Position numbers and translations under genes: made by a program
The notes under the pieces: generated by a model
Seen by the model: the letters and a program-made list of their open reading frames with translations, nothing else
Databases searched by the model: none
What the model was told of the DNA's origin: nothing
Assembly: GCA_902621675.1 (NCBI GenBank)
Contig: CACNMX010000004.1
Coordinates: forward strand, 1 to 64,000
Length of the DNA: 64,000 nucleotides
Reading direction: 5' to 3'
Source: an uncultured Prochlorococcus sp.
GTDB taxonomy: Bacteria > Cyanobacteriota > Cyanobacteriia > PCC-6307 > Cyanobiaceae
In this document: one piece after another, positions 1-10,594 of the stretch
How the letters are laid out: the number at the start of each line of letters is the position of its first letter
Position numbering within the stretch: the first letter of the stretch is position 1

Positions 1-23
1 TTTAACCACTCGGGCACCGACCC
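1..23 (-). tRNA. 5' end of a truncated tRNA, Ser-like
   Basis: Reverse complement reads GGGTCGGTGCCCGAGTGGTTAAA, matching an acceptor strand plus the D-arm TGCCCGAGTGGTTAA typical of class II tRNA-Ser. The rest lies outside the window. Confidence 0.7.
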
Positions 24-122
24 CCACTATTTGAACTTATCAGTTAATGGACACTTTGTGTGAAATTGTTTTGGTTTTTTTGTTTCTTTCTAGATAGCAT
101 TTGTAAAGAAAAGACTTTATTG

Positions 123-566
123 ATGATGAATATTTTATTGATAAATGGACCAAATCTAAATCTTTTGGGCACCAGAGAACCTGAAATATACGGTAATAAA
201 ACATTGAGTGATATAGAAAAAGATTTAATTAAAGTTGCTAAAGAAAAAAATATTAATCTTGAATGTTTTCAAAGTAATCATGAAGGAGAAATAGTAGATA
301 AAATTCAAGAGTCTGTAAAAAGTATCCAAGGTATTCTTATAAATGCTGGCGCTTTTACTCATACCTCGATTTCTATTCGTGATTCTTTAATTGGATCAAA
401 AATTCCTTTTGTAGAGTTACATATTTCAAATATTTTTAGCAGAGAAGATTTTCGTAAAGAATCTTTTCTTACAGATAAAGCTATAGGAATTATTAGTGGA
501 TTTGGCATATCAAGTTATTCCTTAGCTCTTGAAGGGATCATTGGATATTTAATTAATAAGGATTAA
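123..566 (+). CDS. aroQ: 3-dehydroquinate dehydratase, type II
   Basis: [42 protein letters not shown] and ELHISN motifs. The annotated ORF starts at 60, but homology begins at the ATGs at 123/126. Confidence 0.95.
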   Translation: MMNILLINGPNLNLLGTREPEIYGNKTLSDIEKDLIKVAKEKNINLECFQSNHEGEIVDKIQESVKSIQGILINAGAFTHTSISIRDSLIGSKIPFVELHISNIFSREDFRKESFLTDKAIGIISGFGISSYSLALEGIIGYLINKD

Positions 567-1175
567 ATGCTAGTCGATTTTAAAAGGCCCACTTCACATA
601 TTAAATATTTATCGTCATTTACCTCAGATGAGTGGATCAAACTCGCATTATCTAATCCAATTGATATTCTTATTGACCATGCTCATTGTGAAAGAAAAGC
701 AGCAGGAGTAGCTATTCAATTGATGTTTAGATATCCATCAGAACAAAATCTAGCAGAAGTTCTAAGTCCAATAGCGAGAGAGGAATTAGAGCATTTTGAA
801 AAAATACTTTATTTTTTAAAGGATCTTGGACATTCTCTTGAGTCCTTAAAACCGCCTCCATATGGAGCTGAGTTGTCCAAGAATATAAGAAAGGAGGAGC
901 CCAACAGAATGCTTGATAGTTTCTTAATAGCAGGACTTATTGAAGCAAGAAGTCATGAAAGATTAAGCTTGCTTGCTCTGAATTCTGAAGATAAATCGTT
1001 TAAATCCCTTTATGAGTCACTGCTAGAGAGTGAGGCAAGACATTTTGGAGTTTACTGGAAACTAGCTCAAACTAAATTCTCTAAAAATCAAACTTTCAAA
1101 AGATTAGAGGAATTGTCTGAAATTGAGTCATCAATACTAGCTGAAACTTTTATATTGCCAAGGGTACATAGCTAA
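567..1175 (+). CDS. miaE: tRNA-(ms2io6A)-hydroxylase-like diiron protein (MiaE family)
   Basis: Ferritin-like motifs DHAHCERKAAG, EELEHFE, EARSHERL, ESEARHFGVYW. Confidence 0.85.
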   Translation: MLVDFKRPTSHIKYLSSFTSDEWIKLALSNPIDILIDHAHCERKAAGVAIQLMFRYPSEQNLAEVLSPIAREELEHFEKILYFLKDLGHSLESLKPPPYGAELSKNIRKEEPNRMLDSFLIAGLIEARSHERLSLLALNSEDKSFKSLYESLLESEARHFGVYWKLAQTKFSKNQTFKRLEELSEIESSILAETFILPRVHS

Positions 1176-1191
1176 AGTTAATAAAATAAAA

Positions 1192-1947
1192 ATGATAAAA
1201 AAAAAGTTCTTAAGTTTACTTAATCGATATAAAACTGATTTACCAACATTGACTATCGTTGGTGTAGGGCCTGGAGATCCATCGCTTTTAACAATTGCTG
1301 CTGTGGATGCAATGAAAAAAGCGAAAGTTATAGTTTTCCCAATATCAGATGATAATAAAAAGAGTTTCGCTGCGGAAATAGTCAAGAAATACACCAAATT
1401 TAAAAAAAATATCCCTATCATCTTTCCCATGGCTAGGAAGAATTTTGATCCAGATGAAATATGGTCTAATGCTGTAGAAAAAATTGTGAAATTTATACAA
1501 AATGGCGAATCAGTTGTTTTACTTTGTCTTGGAGATACTTCACTATTTGCAAGTTCTTCTAATATTTTGAGATTAATAAAGCATAATTATCCAGAAATTA
1601 TTACCAAAACAATACCTGGTATTTCCTCTATTTCAGCAGCAGCAGCTTTAAATGATTTTGATTTGGTAAAAAAAGGCGAGACATTGATCATCAAAGAATG
1701 CCCTTCTCTAGAGTCTGAATTAAAAAACCTAATTAGGGAAAGTAAGAAAAATAAAACGGTATTGGCCATTATGAAAGTTGGTAAAAGATGGAATTTAGTT
1801 AGGGAAATTTTAAAAAAAGAGGATATCATCAAGACAACATTAATAGCTTTAAGTGTTGGTATGCCTGACCAAATTATTCAATATGCATCCCAATATAAAA
1901 AGGACGTTATGCCTTATTTTTCTTTGATTTTGATAAGGTTCGATTAA
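1192..1947 (+). CDS. cobI: precorrin-2 C20-methyltransferase
   Basis: Tetrapyrrole methylase signature LTIVGVGPGDPSLLTIAAVDAMKKA, CLGDTSLFASSSNI, TIPGISSISAAAA. Confidence 0.88.
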   Translation: MIKKKFLSLLNRYKTDLPTLTIVGVGPGDPSLLTIAAVDAMKKAKVIVFPISDDNKKSFAAEIVKKYTKFKKNIPIIFPMARKNFDPDEIWSNAVEKIVKFIQNGESVVLLCLGDTSLFASSSNILRLIKHNYPEIITKTIPGISSISAAAALNDFDLVKKGETLIIKECPSLESELKNLIRESKKNKTVLAIMKVGKRWNLVREILKKEDIIKTTLIALSVGMPDQIIQYASQYKKDVMPYFSLILIRFD

Positions 1948-2432
1948 TGTACAAAAAGGAAAAATTAGTTGAAAATCAATTTACATGGCCAATATGTAAG
2001 GATCTATTATTTCTTGTTCTCGAAGATAGGGTTAGTGATGTTTTTGTTTGCGAATTGGTTTGGGAAAGACTTTTTTATACTAAAGAACCCGCTATAAATG
2101 AATGGGCCTTTAGCGCATTAACTCCTAATTATTGGTCAGAAAAATTTGAAAAAGCTCCTCAAATCATTTCAGAGCGACCAGCCTCAGTACATTTGACTCG
2201 ATCAATTCCAAAAGACTATAAACAGGGATTGAAAAATTTTCTTAATTTTAAAGGTTATAAGATTAATGAACTCTATCCAAGAAGAACTAGAAGAGCGACG
2301 GCAGTAAATTGGTTGATTTATTGGGCGATTGAAAATGATTGTTTTTCAAAAGATAGTGGATTAATGCCAAATCTTAGTTCACCCCCTGTTAACCCAGTTA
2401 AAGGACATTTTGGTGATCCAGAAATTAAATAA
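1947..2432 (+). CDS. DUF1823 family conserved cyanobacterial protein
   Basis: Intact 161-aa ORF overlapping cobI by 1 nt; RPASVHLTRSIPKDYKQGLK and YPRRTRRATAVNWL resemble DUF1823. Confidence 0.65.
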   Translation: MYKKEKLVENQFTWPICKDLLFLVLEDRVSDVFVCELVWERLFYTKEPAINEWAFSALTPNYWSEKFEKAPQIISERPASVHLTRSIPKDYKQGLKNFLNFKGYKINELYPRRTRRATAVNWLIYWAIENDCFSKDSGLMPNLSSPPVNPVKGHFGDPEIK

Positions 2433-2506
2433 ATTTTTTTGAAAAAGGTAAATGATTCTATTAAAGGTATAGTTGTAATGAATACTACTTTCTTTGGAGA
2501 GAGGAA

Positions 2507-3880
2507 TTGATTCTTCCCACAATAGCAATTATCGGAAGACCGAACGTTGGGAAATCTACCTTAGTTAATCGTCTTTGCCAAAGTAATGATGCAATAGTAT
2601 TTGATAAGCCTGGTGTTACAAGAGATAGAACTTATCAAAATGCTTCATGGGGAGGTAAGGAATTTCAAATAGTTGATACTGGAGGTTTAGTTTTTGATGA
2701 CGATAGTGAATTTCTTCCAGAGATAAGGACACAAGTCTTCTTGGCTCTAGAAGAGGCTTCACTCGCGTTACTGGTTGTAGATGGGAATCAAGGCGTTACT
2801 GATGGTGATTTATCAATAGCAAAATGGTTAAGAAACTCAAGATGTAAAACAATTGTTGCTGTTAATAAATGCGAATCGACTACTTTAGGAATATCCCTAG
2901 CTTCAGAGTTCTGGAAATTAGGATTGGGCGAACCTAACCCTGTTTCGGCTATTCATGGTTCAGGTACTGGAGATCTTTTAGATCTCGTTATTGGCGAACT
3001 TCCTGAAAATAACATCCAGGATGATGAAGAAAAGATAATGATGTCTATTATTGGTAGGCCTAATGTTGGTAAATCTAGTTTGTTAAATTCAATCTGTGGA
3101 GAAAAAAGAGCAATAGTTAGTGATATTAGTGGTACGACAACTGATTCAATAGATACGCTTATTAAAAAAGGTGATAATCATTGGAAAATTATTGATACTG
3201 CAGGGATTAGAAGAAAGAAAAATGTTAAATATGGTACTGAATTCTTTGGTATTAATAGGGCTTTTAAATCTATAGATAGAAGTGATGTTTGTGTTTTAGT
3301 TATAGATGCTATAGATGGAGTAACAGATCAAGACCAGAAGCTGGCAGGGCGCATAGAAGAACAAGGCAGAGCTTGTATTATTGTTGTTAATAAATGGGAT
3401 CTTGTAGAAAAAAATAGTTCAACAATTTATCAAGTAGAAAAAGAACTTAGATCTAAACTTTATTTTTTACATTGGTCAAAAATGATTTTTATATCTGCCC
3501 TGACTGGTCAAAGAGTTGATAATATCTTTGAGCATGCTCTTAATGCGGTAAATCAACATAGAAGAAGAGTTACAACATCAGTAGTTAATGAAGTACTCAA
3601 AGAATCAATCAGTTGGAAAAGTCCTCCAACGAAGAGAAGTGGCAAGCAAGGTAGGCTTTATTACGGTACTCAAGTAAAGAACAAACCTCCCACTTTTACT
3701 CTTTTTGTAAATGACCCTAAATTATTTGGTATAACTTATAGAAGATATATTGAAAAACAAATTAGAATAAATTTAGGCTTTGAAGGTACACCCCTCATTT
3801 TACTTTGGAGAGGGAAACAGCAAAGAGCTTTAAATAAAGAAGTCGAAAGAGAAAATATTGAGTTAATTCAAAAAGATTAA
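2507..3880 (+). CDS. der: ribosome-associated GTPase Der (EngA)
   Basis: Two tandem G domains ([32 protein letters not shown]). TTG start. Confidence 0.97.
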   Translation: MILPTIAIIGRPNVGKSTLVNRLCQSNDAIVFDKPGVTRDRTYQNASWGGKEFQIVDTGGLVFDDDSEFLPEIRTQVFLALEEASLALLVVDGNQGVTDGDLSIAKWLRNSRCKTIVAVNKCESTTLGISLASEFWKLGLGEPNPVSAIHGSGTGDLLDLVIGELPENNIQDDEEKIMMSIIGRPNVGKSSLLNSICGEKRAIVSDISGTTTDSIDTLIKKGDNHWKIIDTAGIRRKKNVKYGTEFFGINRAFKSIDRSDVCVLVIDAIDGVTDQDQKLAGRIEEQGRACIIVVNKWDLVEKNSSTIYQVEKELRSKLYFLHWSKMIFISALTGQRVDNIFEHALNAVNQHRRRVTTSVVNEVLKESISWKSPPTKRSGKQGRLYYGTQVKNKPPTFTLFVNDPKLFGITYRRYIEKQIRINLGFEGTPLILLWRGKQQRALNKEVERENIELIQKD

Positions 3881-4794
3881 TGAATTTGCTAACCAAATTT
3901 TCTGTTGGTCAATACGTTTATGGTAATAGAAGTTGGCTAAGAATTATAGATAGTAGATTAAAAATAATTATCGTAATGATATTTTTAATCACTCCAATTT
4001 GGGCAGGTCCAATATGGAGATTGAGTTTAGTGGGTTTTTTACTATTAATTACTTTTTTAAGTTTATTGCCATCTAGAGTATGGTGGCGATCATTATTTTT
4101 CCTTTCATGTTTATCACTATTAATTGGATTTATATCTATACTTGCCTCGTCTGATATTCAATCTCTTGATAGCTACTTAAGAAATCCCGATGAGTTGCGA
4201 GTAGTACTGGAAAGCCAAAAAGAATGGAACATTTTGCAAATTCCTTCGCAGAAGATATGGTTTATTAATTTTGGTTCCTACAATTTATCAAGAAAAGCCT
4301 TTGAACTAGGAATAAAAACCTCCACTTTGATATTTACTGTTATTCATAGTGTGAATTTGATGCTTTTAACAACATTGCAGGAAGATATTGTATGGGGATT
4401 AAGTTGGTTTATGTATCCATTAAGAAAGATTGGATTGCCAATTAGTAAGTGGCTTTTTCAGTTATTAATTGCATTACGTTTTATTCCTCTAGTGCAAGAA
4501 GAATTTCAAAATATCATTAAATCACTTTCAGTGAGATCAATAAATTTTCGAAATTTAGGATTAAAGAAATCTTTTAATGTTTTGTTAATCTTAGTGGAAA
4601 GGTTATTTCAAAATATATTTCTGAGAATTGATCATGGAGCAGAATCATTACTTTCAAAAAAAAATATTATTATTAAAACCAACAGATTTAGAACTCTTTA
4701 TCCTTCAAAATCTCTCAATGTAATTGTTAATACATTATCGATTTGTTTTATTTGCATAGCAATTTTTCTTAGAAAACTGTATGGTGCATTATAA
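3880..4794 (+). CDS. energy-coupling factor / CbiQ-like transporter transmembrane protein (EcfT family)
   Basis: Multi-TM protein with LDSRLKI-like N-terminus (IDSRLKIIIVMIFLI) and RFIPLVQEE...SVRS motif. Confidence 0.8.
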   Translation: MNLLTKFSVGQYVYGNRSWLRIIDSRLKIIIVMIFLITPIWAGPIWRLSLVGFLLLITFLSLLPSRVWWRSLFFLSCLSLLIGFISILASSDIQSLDSYLRNPDELRVVLESQKEWNILQIPSQKIWFINFGSYNLSRKAFELGIKTSTLIFTVIHSVNLMLLTTLQEDIVWGLSWFMYPLRKIGLPISKWLFQLLIALRFIPLVQEEFQNIIKSLSVRSINFRNLGLKKSFNVLLILVERLFQNIFLRIDHGAESLLSKKNIIIKTNRFRTLYPSKSLNVIVNTLSICFICIAIFLRKLYGAL

Positions 4795-4812
4795 ATAACA
4801 CAATATTTAGAT

Positions 4813-5079
4813 TTGAGTTCTGAGCGTTATTTAAACCATCCAACATTTGGTATGTTGTACCAAGTTTCTCCTGGAAATGATGGGAGAGATATTTATGCGA
4901 CTTTATATGCTCAAAAAATGTTTTTTTTGGTAGAAGTTAGACAGAGAGAAGTTTTTTTTGAAGTTATACCTTACCTAGATGCTCGTAATCAGGCAGAATT
5001 AAACCTCCAAAAAGCTAGAAGAAAAGGATCTGAAGAGCTATCTAAATGGGAGAATTTATTTATGCAAACTTTCTTATAA
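4813..5079 (+). CDS. pipX: PII-interacting protein X
   Basis: MSSERYLNHPTFGMLYQV...LYAQKMFFLVEVRQREVFFEVIPY. TTG start; paired with pipY. Confidence 0.93.
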   Translation: MSSERYLNHPTFGMLYQVSPGNDGRDIYATLYAQKMFFLVEVRQREVFFEVIPYLDARNQAELNLQKARRKGSEELSKWENLFMQTFL

Positions 5080-5083
5080 AAAG

Positions 5084-5719
5084 GTGAACCCTGCAAATTA
5101 TTTAGAAATAAAAAATAAAATACCTTCAAATGTAAATATTCTTGCGGTAAGTAAAGGATTTAAAAGTCAAGAAATCAAGACTATTCAAAATATAGGTCAA
5201 AACGATTTTGGTGAAAGTAAGGTTCAAGAGGCGTTTGAAAAACAACTAACCTTAAAAGATCTTAAACAAATAAATTGGCACTTTATTGGAAGAATACAAA
5301 GTAATAAAATAAGAAAAATAGTTCAAAATTTTAAATACATTCATTCAGTAGATTCATTTGAAAAGTTGCAAAAGATTTCTAATATTTCAAATGAAGAGAA
5401 GAAAAATCCATTAATAATGTTGCAAGTTAAGTTGAGTGATGACCCTACTAAAGGAGGATTTAATCCTGAATTTTTAATAATGAAATGGAAAGAAATTCAA
5501 GAGTTGAAAAATATTTCATTAACCGGTTTGATGACTATCAATCCTAAAGGACTTAGCTCTAAAGAAAATTCAGGGTTGTTCAAAAAATGTCGCGCTCTTG
5601 CTGATTCACTGCAACTACCAGATTGTTCTATGGGGATGTCAGGTGATTGGGAGGAAGCTATTGACGCTGGATCAACTTGGTTAAGACTAGGATCATTGAT
5701 TTTTGGAGGTAGATCCTAA
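5084..5719 (+). CDS. pipY: PLP-binding YggS/PLPBP family protein (PipY)
   Basis: LAVSKGF, FGESKVQEA, WHFIGRIQSNK, GMSGDWEEAIDAGSTWLRLGS. GTG start. Confidence 0.93.
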   Translation: MNPANYLEIKNKIPSNVNILAVSKGFKSQEIKTIQNIGQNDFGESKVQEAFEKQLTLKDLKQINWHFIGRIQSNKIRKIVQNFKYIHSVDSFEKLQKISNISNEEKKNPLIMLQVKLSDDPTKGGFNPEFLIMKWKEIQELKNISLTGLMTINPKGLSSKENSGLFKKCRALADSLQLPDCSMGMSGDWEEAIDAGSTWLRLGSLIFGGRS

Positions 5720-5868
5720 TTAGTTATTTTTTTATAAAAATCTTACCTATAAACTTGCAGTAAAGTTCAACTAACGTTATTTAAGTATAGGTAGTTTATT
5801 CATTTAAATAATGAATCTATTACTTAAGGTTCTTAAACCTTAGTAATCAATTTCAAGAGGATTTAAAG

Positions 5869-6444
5869 GTGTCACTTATTTCTAGATTAAAGGCAGTTGT
5901 CGCAGGGGATGAGTATCTCGAAGATGATTTTGATGAGTTGGATTATGCTTCAGAGGACGAATTAAATGATATTGATAAATTTAAACAGAATCCAAAGAAT
6001 GCAAATGCCCTTGCAAATTCAAATCCATTCGATTTTATGAATAACAATAGATCATCAAAAGTAGTTGGTATGCCTGGGATCTCAAATTCATCCTCAGAAG
6101 TTTGCTTAATGGAACCAAGAAGTTTTGATGAGATGCCTCAAGCTATACAAGCATTAAGGGAGAGAAAAACTGTAATTCTCAATTTAACTATGATGGATCC
6201 TGATCAGGCTCAAAGAGCGGTTGATTTTATTGCTGGGGGCACATATGCAATTGATGGACATCAAGAGAGAGTCGGTGAAAGTATTTTTCTTTTTGCACCA
6301 AGTTGCGTAAATGTAACTAGTTCTTCCCCAGAAGAAGCTTCTCCTTCTTCTGTGTCTACAGAAAACGCACCAAAATATAGTTTGGGCAAAAATACTACTC
6401 CTGAACCAGCATGGGGTAATTCTAAATTAAGTGCTTATTCATGA
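5869..6444 (+). CDS. sepF: cell division protein SepF (YlmF)
   Basis: [63 protein letters not shown]. Confidence 0.95.
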   Translation: MSLISRLKAVVAGDEYLEDDFDELDYASEDELNDIDKFKQNPKNANALANSNPFDFMNNNRSSKVVGMPGISNSSSEVCLMEPRSFDEMPQAIQALRERKTVILNLTMMDPDQAQRAVDFIAGGTYAIDGHQERVGESIFLFAPSCVNVTSSSPEEASPSSVSTENAPKYSLGKNTTPEPAWGNSKLSAYS

Positions 6445-6451
6445 TTAATCT

Positions 6452-7264
6452 GTGACTGAAAAAATTGCGATTATTGGTTTTGGAAATATTGCAAGTGCTA
6501 TAGTTACCCCTCTATTAGATAACAAATTACTTCAGCCAGAAAATGTTTTTTGTGTTGTAAATACAGAAAAAAGTTTAGAAAATATAAAAAAAAATTATAA
6601 ACATAATATAAACGTTTTTAGATCAGGTTCTAAAGAGTCAGAAATAATTTGGGATTGTCAATATAAACTTCTTTCGATAAAACCCCAACAATTTAATGAT
6701 ATAAGTGAGGTCCATCATATAAAAAACAAGGACAATTTAATAGTTTCAATTCTTGCGGGGATTTCAAAAAATAGACTTTCTCAAAAGTTTCCTAATCACA
6801 AATGTGTGAGGGTGGTTACAAATATGCCAATAACTATTGGAAAAGGTTTAACAGGGATTTCTTGGGGAGAAGAAATTACAGAAGATCAGAAACAATTTAC
6901 AAAAAAATTATTTGAAAATACTAGTAAAATTTATGAATTTACTGAAGATTACCTTGATATATTTTTAGCTTTAACTTCATCAGGTCCAGCAATTATTGCT
7001 TTAATTATAGAAGCATTAAGTGATGGAGGATTAAGTGGGGGATTACCAAAAATAATTTCAGAGGAGCTTGTTATGGAAATGATACTAGGGACTATTTGCC
7101 TAATAAAGGAAAATAAACTTACTACTTCTGAGCTTAAAAATTTAGTAACCTCTCCAGGCGGAACAACTATTTCTGCTTTGAGGGTTTTAGAAAAAAAAAG
7201 TGTAAGGTCAGCATTAATTGAATCGATAGTTTCAGCTAGTAATCGAAGTAAAGAGTTTCGTTAG
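6452..7264 (+). CDS. proC: pyrroline-5-carboxylate reductase
   Basis: IAIIGFGNIASAIV, VRVVTNMPITIGKG, SSGPAIIALIIEALSDGG, LKNLVTSPGGTTISAL. Confidence 0.95.
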   Translation: MTEKIAIIGFGNIASAIVTPLLDNKLLQPENVFCVVNTEKSLENIKKNYKHNINVFRSGSKESEIIWDCQYKLLSIKPQQFNDISEVHHIKNKDNLIVSILAGISKNRLSQKFPNHKCVRVVTNMPITIGKGLTGISWGEEITEDQKQFTKKLFENTSKIYEFTEDYLDIFLALTSSGPAIIALIIEALSDGGLSGGLPKIISEELVMEMILGTICLIKENKLTTSELKNLVTSPGGTTISALRVLEKKSVRSALIESIVSASNRSKEFR

Positions 7265-7269
7265 GATTT

Positions 7270-8427
7270 TCAATTTTCTTTTAAATTCATATAAACTTTT
7301 TCAAGTGAATTTATATTTCTAGTAATTGTGTATCTCTCAAGTATACGTTCTCTAGCTTTTTCTCCAAGATCTTTTGTAAATGAAGGGTGTTCTACAAGAA
7401 TTGGGATTATGGTTTTTAATTGTGCGGTCACATTATCAGTTGAAATTACTATTCCTGCTCCGTTATCTAAAACTTCACCATCAGCTCCGGCATCCGTAGC
7501 TACACAAGCAGTACCAGCAGACATTGCCTCTAAAAGTGATAATGATAAACCCTCTACTAAGCTTGGTAAGAAAAATACTTCTGCTATTTGCATTATTGCT
7601 ATCCTAGTTTCTAAATCTAATTCGGCACCCCACCAAATTAATTTCTCATTACCAAGGTTAGAAAAACTATTTTCAAGTGTTGGCTTCATTGGTCCATCCC
7701 CAACAATAACTAATTTGCAATTTTGAGTTTTTGTTTGGCGCCAAGAACGTAAAAGCGCCTCGATATTTTTCTCATTAGCAATCCTACCCATATATAAAAA
7801 AATTCTTTCATTTCCAAGTTTGTTTTTTACCTGTGCATATTTTTTATTTTTTTCGCAAAAAGGTTTCCAAATATTCTCATCAACACCGTTTGGAATAATT
7901 ATTTGTTTTTCTTTGGGTACTCCTAATTTATAAAGAACATTTTTTTGAAGTTCGGAAAAAATGACTATTTTATTGAACTTTGATAAAGAGGGAGCATAAA
8001 GTTGATATGTTAACTGTTGAGTGCTAGCAGTTAGATTTCTATTTTTTGCATCAAATGGTGGATGAAATGTTCCTATAAGAGGAACATTAATTTCATTACA
8101 AAGCTCTGGAAGTCTAAAGTCTAAAGGAGATAAAGTTAGGCTCGCATGTACTATGTCAGGTTTTAATCTTTCTAATGATAGCCTTAGCTCTTTTTCTGCC
8201 CTTGGCGAGGGTATTGTATAAACTTGAGATTTAATTAAATATGGGAGACTTACATCAGGATCATTTGCAAGAAATAATGGGTTTGATGAGTTTGAACTAG
8301 AAGGATTGTCGAAATGAATGAAACTAACTTTATGACCTCTAGCCTTTAATTTCTCAGTAGTTGAATTACCATAAGTTACATTTCCACAAAAAGGAGATTT
8401 CTTACCCAACCAGGCAACATGAACCAC
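7270..8427 (-). CDS. group 1 glycosyltransferase (GT4-like, GT-B fold)
   Basis: FLYMGRIANEKNIEALLRSW, VIVGDGPMKP, FFLPSLVEGLSLSLLEAMSAGTACVATDAGADGEVL. Confidence 0.88.
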   Translation of the reverse strand: MVHVAWLGKKSPFCGNVTYGNSTTEKLKARGHKVSFIHFDNPSSSNSSNPLFLANDPDVSLPYLIKSQVYTIPSPRAEKELRLSLERLKPDIVHASLTLSPLDFRLPELCNEINVPLIGTFHPPFDAKNRNLTASTQQLTYQLYAPSLSKFNKIVIFSELQKNVLYKLGVPKEKQIIIPNGVDENIWKPFCEKNKKYAQVKNKLGNERIFLYMGRIANEKNIEALLRSWRQTKTQNCKLVIVGDGPMKPTLENSFSNLGNEKLIWWGAELDLETRIAIMQIAEVFFLPSLVEGLSLSLLEAMSAGTACVATDAGADGEVLDNGAGIVISTDNVTAQLKTIIPILVEHPSFTKDLGEKARERILERYTITRNINSLEKVYMNLKEN

Positions 8428-8512
8428 ATTAATTAAATTGACTATTTAATAAATTAACAGTCAGAGCACCCAAGATCATAATTTTAAAATTTATTCACAG
8501 TTTATGAAAATG

Positions 8513-9298
8513 TTAACTATATATTTCTCTCAACATTTTTAGTGAGGATAGATCTTTCTCTAGTTGAGTAGAGATCCAAGTTTCAATAATAAATAATATT
8601 TTAAGCCAGACTTTTTTAGGTCCCAATAACTCTCCATTAGATTTTATTGGTAATTCAGGGAAAAGAAGTCTCTGTAATAGAGCAACTTCAGATGCATTTA
8701 TTCTTAAATTACTTTGAGGATCTTCTATAGAAGAAAACCCTTCACTTGGCAAATAATAACAACCCCATTCCCAATTTCCTAAAGGCGGAATAATGGGTTC
8801 TCCAGTTTTACAACAGTGATGAATCGGTAAATTTATACCTCCAATGGCTAATAGATGGATTAAAGATTGAATACTCATTGAGAGCATTTTAATATCCTCT
8901 TCTTTGGGTTCTTCGTACAAATAAATCCTATCAAGATGTGCAAGAACACAAGATAAATAGTTTTGTTGCTTGTCATTATTACCTACTAATAAAAAAGTTA
9001 ATTCAGTTATTGCTTGCGCTGCGGCAAGACATTCAATATTTTTTCCTAGACCAGAATAGCTTTTTAATATTTTAATTTGACGTACCGATTTCAGATTTCT
9101 TTTCCCAAAAATCTGTAGACTTAAATGTGTTAGTGGCGTAGCTGCGGCAAGACTACTTTTAGGACGCCTGGCACCAGGTACCGCTAATCGAACAATACCT
9201 TGTTCATCAGTAAGAATAGTTATTAATCTATCATTCTCGCCTAATGGAGAAGCTTTAATACAGAGACCTTCTAGTCTGCACTCACCAGAACCAGACAT
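8513..9298 (-). CDS. recO: DNA repair protein RecO
   Basis: EGLCIKASPLGENDRLITILTDEQGIVRLAVPGARRPKS and a C-terminal Cys-containing region. Confidence 0.9.
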   Translation of the reverse strand: MSGSGECRLEGLCIKASPLGENDRLITILTDEQGIVRLAVPGARRPKSSLAAATPLTHLSLQIFGKRNLKSVRQIKILKSYSGLGKNIECLAAAQAITELTFLLVGNNDKQQNYLSCVLAHLDRIYLYEEPKEEDIKMLSMSIQSLIHLLAIGGINLPIHHCCKTGEPIIPPLGNWEWGCYYLPSEGFSSIEDPQSNLRINASEVALLQRLLFPELPIKSNGELLGPKKVWLKILFIIETWISTQLEKDLSSLKMLREIYS

Positions 9299-9958
9299 TT
9301 AAATTACCTTTACTTCTTGAAAAATCTCACAAAAATTAGAAGTTCCAACGCAACTAATTCCACTATCGAACAAATCAATAACTTGTGTTAGTTTTTTTAT
9401 ACCACCTACAACTTTGATGTGATTTTGGGAGCCCGTTATTTTTAATATTTCCGCTACATCATTTAATGTAATAGGAGGTCCAAACCCGTCCCCGAATTGA
9501 AAATTTTTTATTCCCAATTCCAAAGATATTTCTATCGCATAATACAAAATTTCTTTTTGTAGTTTTGATTTATTTAAGATTATAGAAACTGGTAATCCAG
9601 ATAACTTAACTTGTTCAATTTCAGCAGCAAAAGTTTCTAAGTTTCTTTTGGATAAATTGGTAAAATTTGGGATATATTCAATTCCGTTTGCACCTTTATC
9701 TTTTGCAAAATTAACTAATTCCTCAATAAATGTAACTGGTAAATCTGCTAATGGGTAAGAAATGAGTGCGTTTATGTTTGCACTGTAATTGCCCAAACGG
9801 TTTTTAAAATCATCTAAATAATTCAGTGAAGTAGAAATATTCTTGATATTATATTTTTTTATTAAATTGCAATTCGTGCAGAAATCTTCCCAGGATAGAT
9901 AAGGGTTAATAATAATGGCATGAATTTTCTCGTTTAATTCATATTCAATATTGGGCAT
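9299..9958 (-). CDS. DeoC-like (deoxyribose-phosphate aldolase family) protein, divergent
   Basis: TIM-barrel pattern with ALISYPLAD (cf. DeoC IGFPLG), IKNFQFGDGFGPP (cf. KTSTGF) and IKVVGGIKK (cf. IKASGGI). Confidence 0.7.
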   Translation of the reverse strand: MPNIEYELNEKIHAIIINPYLSWEDFCTNCNLIKKYNIKNISTSLNYLDDFKNRLGNYSANINALISYPLADLPVTFIEELVNFAKDKGANGIEYIPNFTNLSKRNLETFAAEIEQVKLSGLPVSIILNKSKLQKEILYYAIEISLELGIKNFQFGDGFGPPITLNDVAEILKITGSQNHIKVVGGIKKLTQVIDLFDSGISCVGTSNFCEIFQEVKVI

Positions 9959-9965
9959 TTAAAAG

Positions 9966-10550
9966 TTATTTAGATTGAATCAGTCCATAACCTCCATGAT
10001 TCCTCTTGTATATAACTTGAAGTTCATTATTTTTTTTATTTCGAAAAACATAAAAATCATGATCAATTAGATCTAATTGTTTTCTTGCTTCTTCTAATGA
10101 AATTGGATTCATTTCAAAGTATTTATTTTTTATAGATGGCTCAGGCAGACTAGCTTCCATTCCTTTTTTAAGTAAAGCTTGATCTAAAATTTTTGATTCC
10201 GTAATTTCTATTGGGAAAGACTCTTTATTTTTAAATTGATTATTGTGGTTTGTTTTATTGTTTCTTTCTTTGTATTTACGTAATTTTCTACAAAGTTTAT
10301 TTGAAACTAAATCAATGCTTGAGTATAGATTTTCAGTTTTTTCTTCAGCTCTAATAACAGTTCCATTTGCAAAAATTGTAACTTCTGCAGTCTGGAAGGA
10401 GACTCTTGGATTTTTTTCTATTGAAAGGTGTATGTCGGCTTCTTTAACGATATCCTTATAGTGATGTGTTGCTTTTTCTATCTTTGCCTCAGTATATTCT
10501 TTTAATGCTCCAGTGAGCTCAAGATTTTTCCCATGGATTAAAATTTTCAT
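9966..10550 (-). CDS. hpf: ribosome hibernation promoting factor, long form / light-repressed protein A
   Basis: MKILIHGKNLELTGALKEYTEAKIEKATHHY, plus C-terminal PISLEEARKQLDLIDHDFYVFRNKKNNELQVIYKRNHGGYGLIQ. Confidence 0.93.
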   Translation of the reverse strand: MKILIHGKNLELTGALKEYTEAKIEKATHHYKDIVKEADIHLSIEKNPRVSFQTAEVTIFANGTVIRAEEKTENLYSSIDLVSNKLCRKLRKYKERNNKTNHNNQFKNKESFPIEITESKILDQALLKKGMEASLPEPSIKNKYFEMNPISLEEARKQLDLIDHDFYVFRNKKNNELQVIYKRNHGGYGLIQSK

Positions 10551-10594
10551 AACAAATCTAAAAATATTTACTTACTTTCTAAATCTACTTAAAT

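Noticed and set aside
1137-1430. 97-aa minus-strand ORF
   Set aside because: Antisense to miaE/cobI, hydrophobic low-complexity translation typical of antisense frames in AT-rich DNA.
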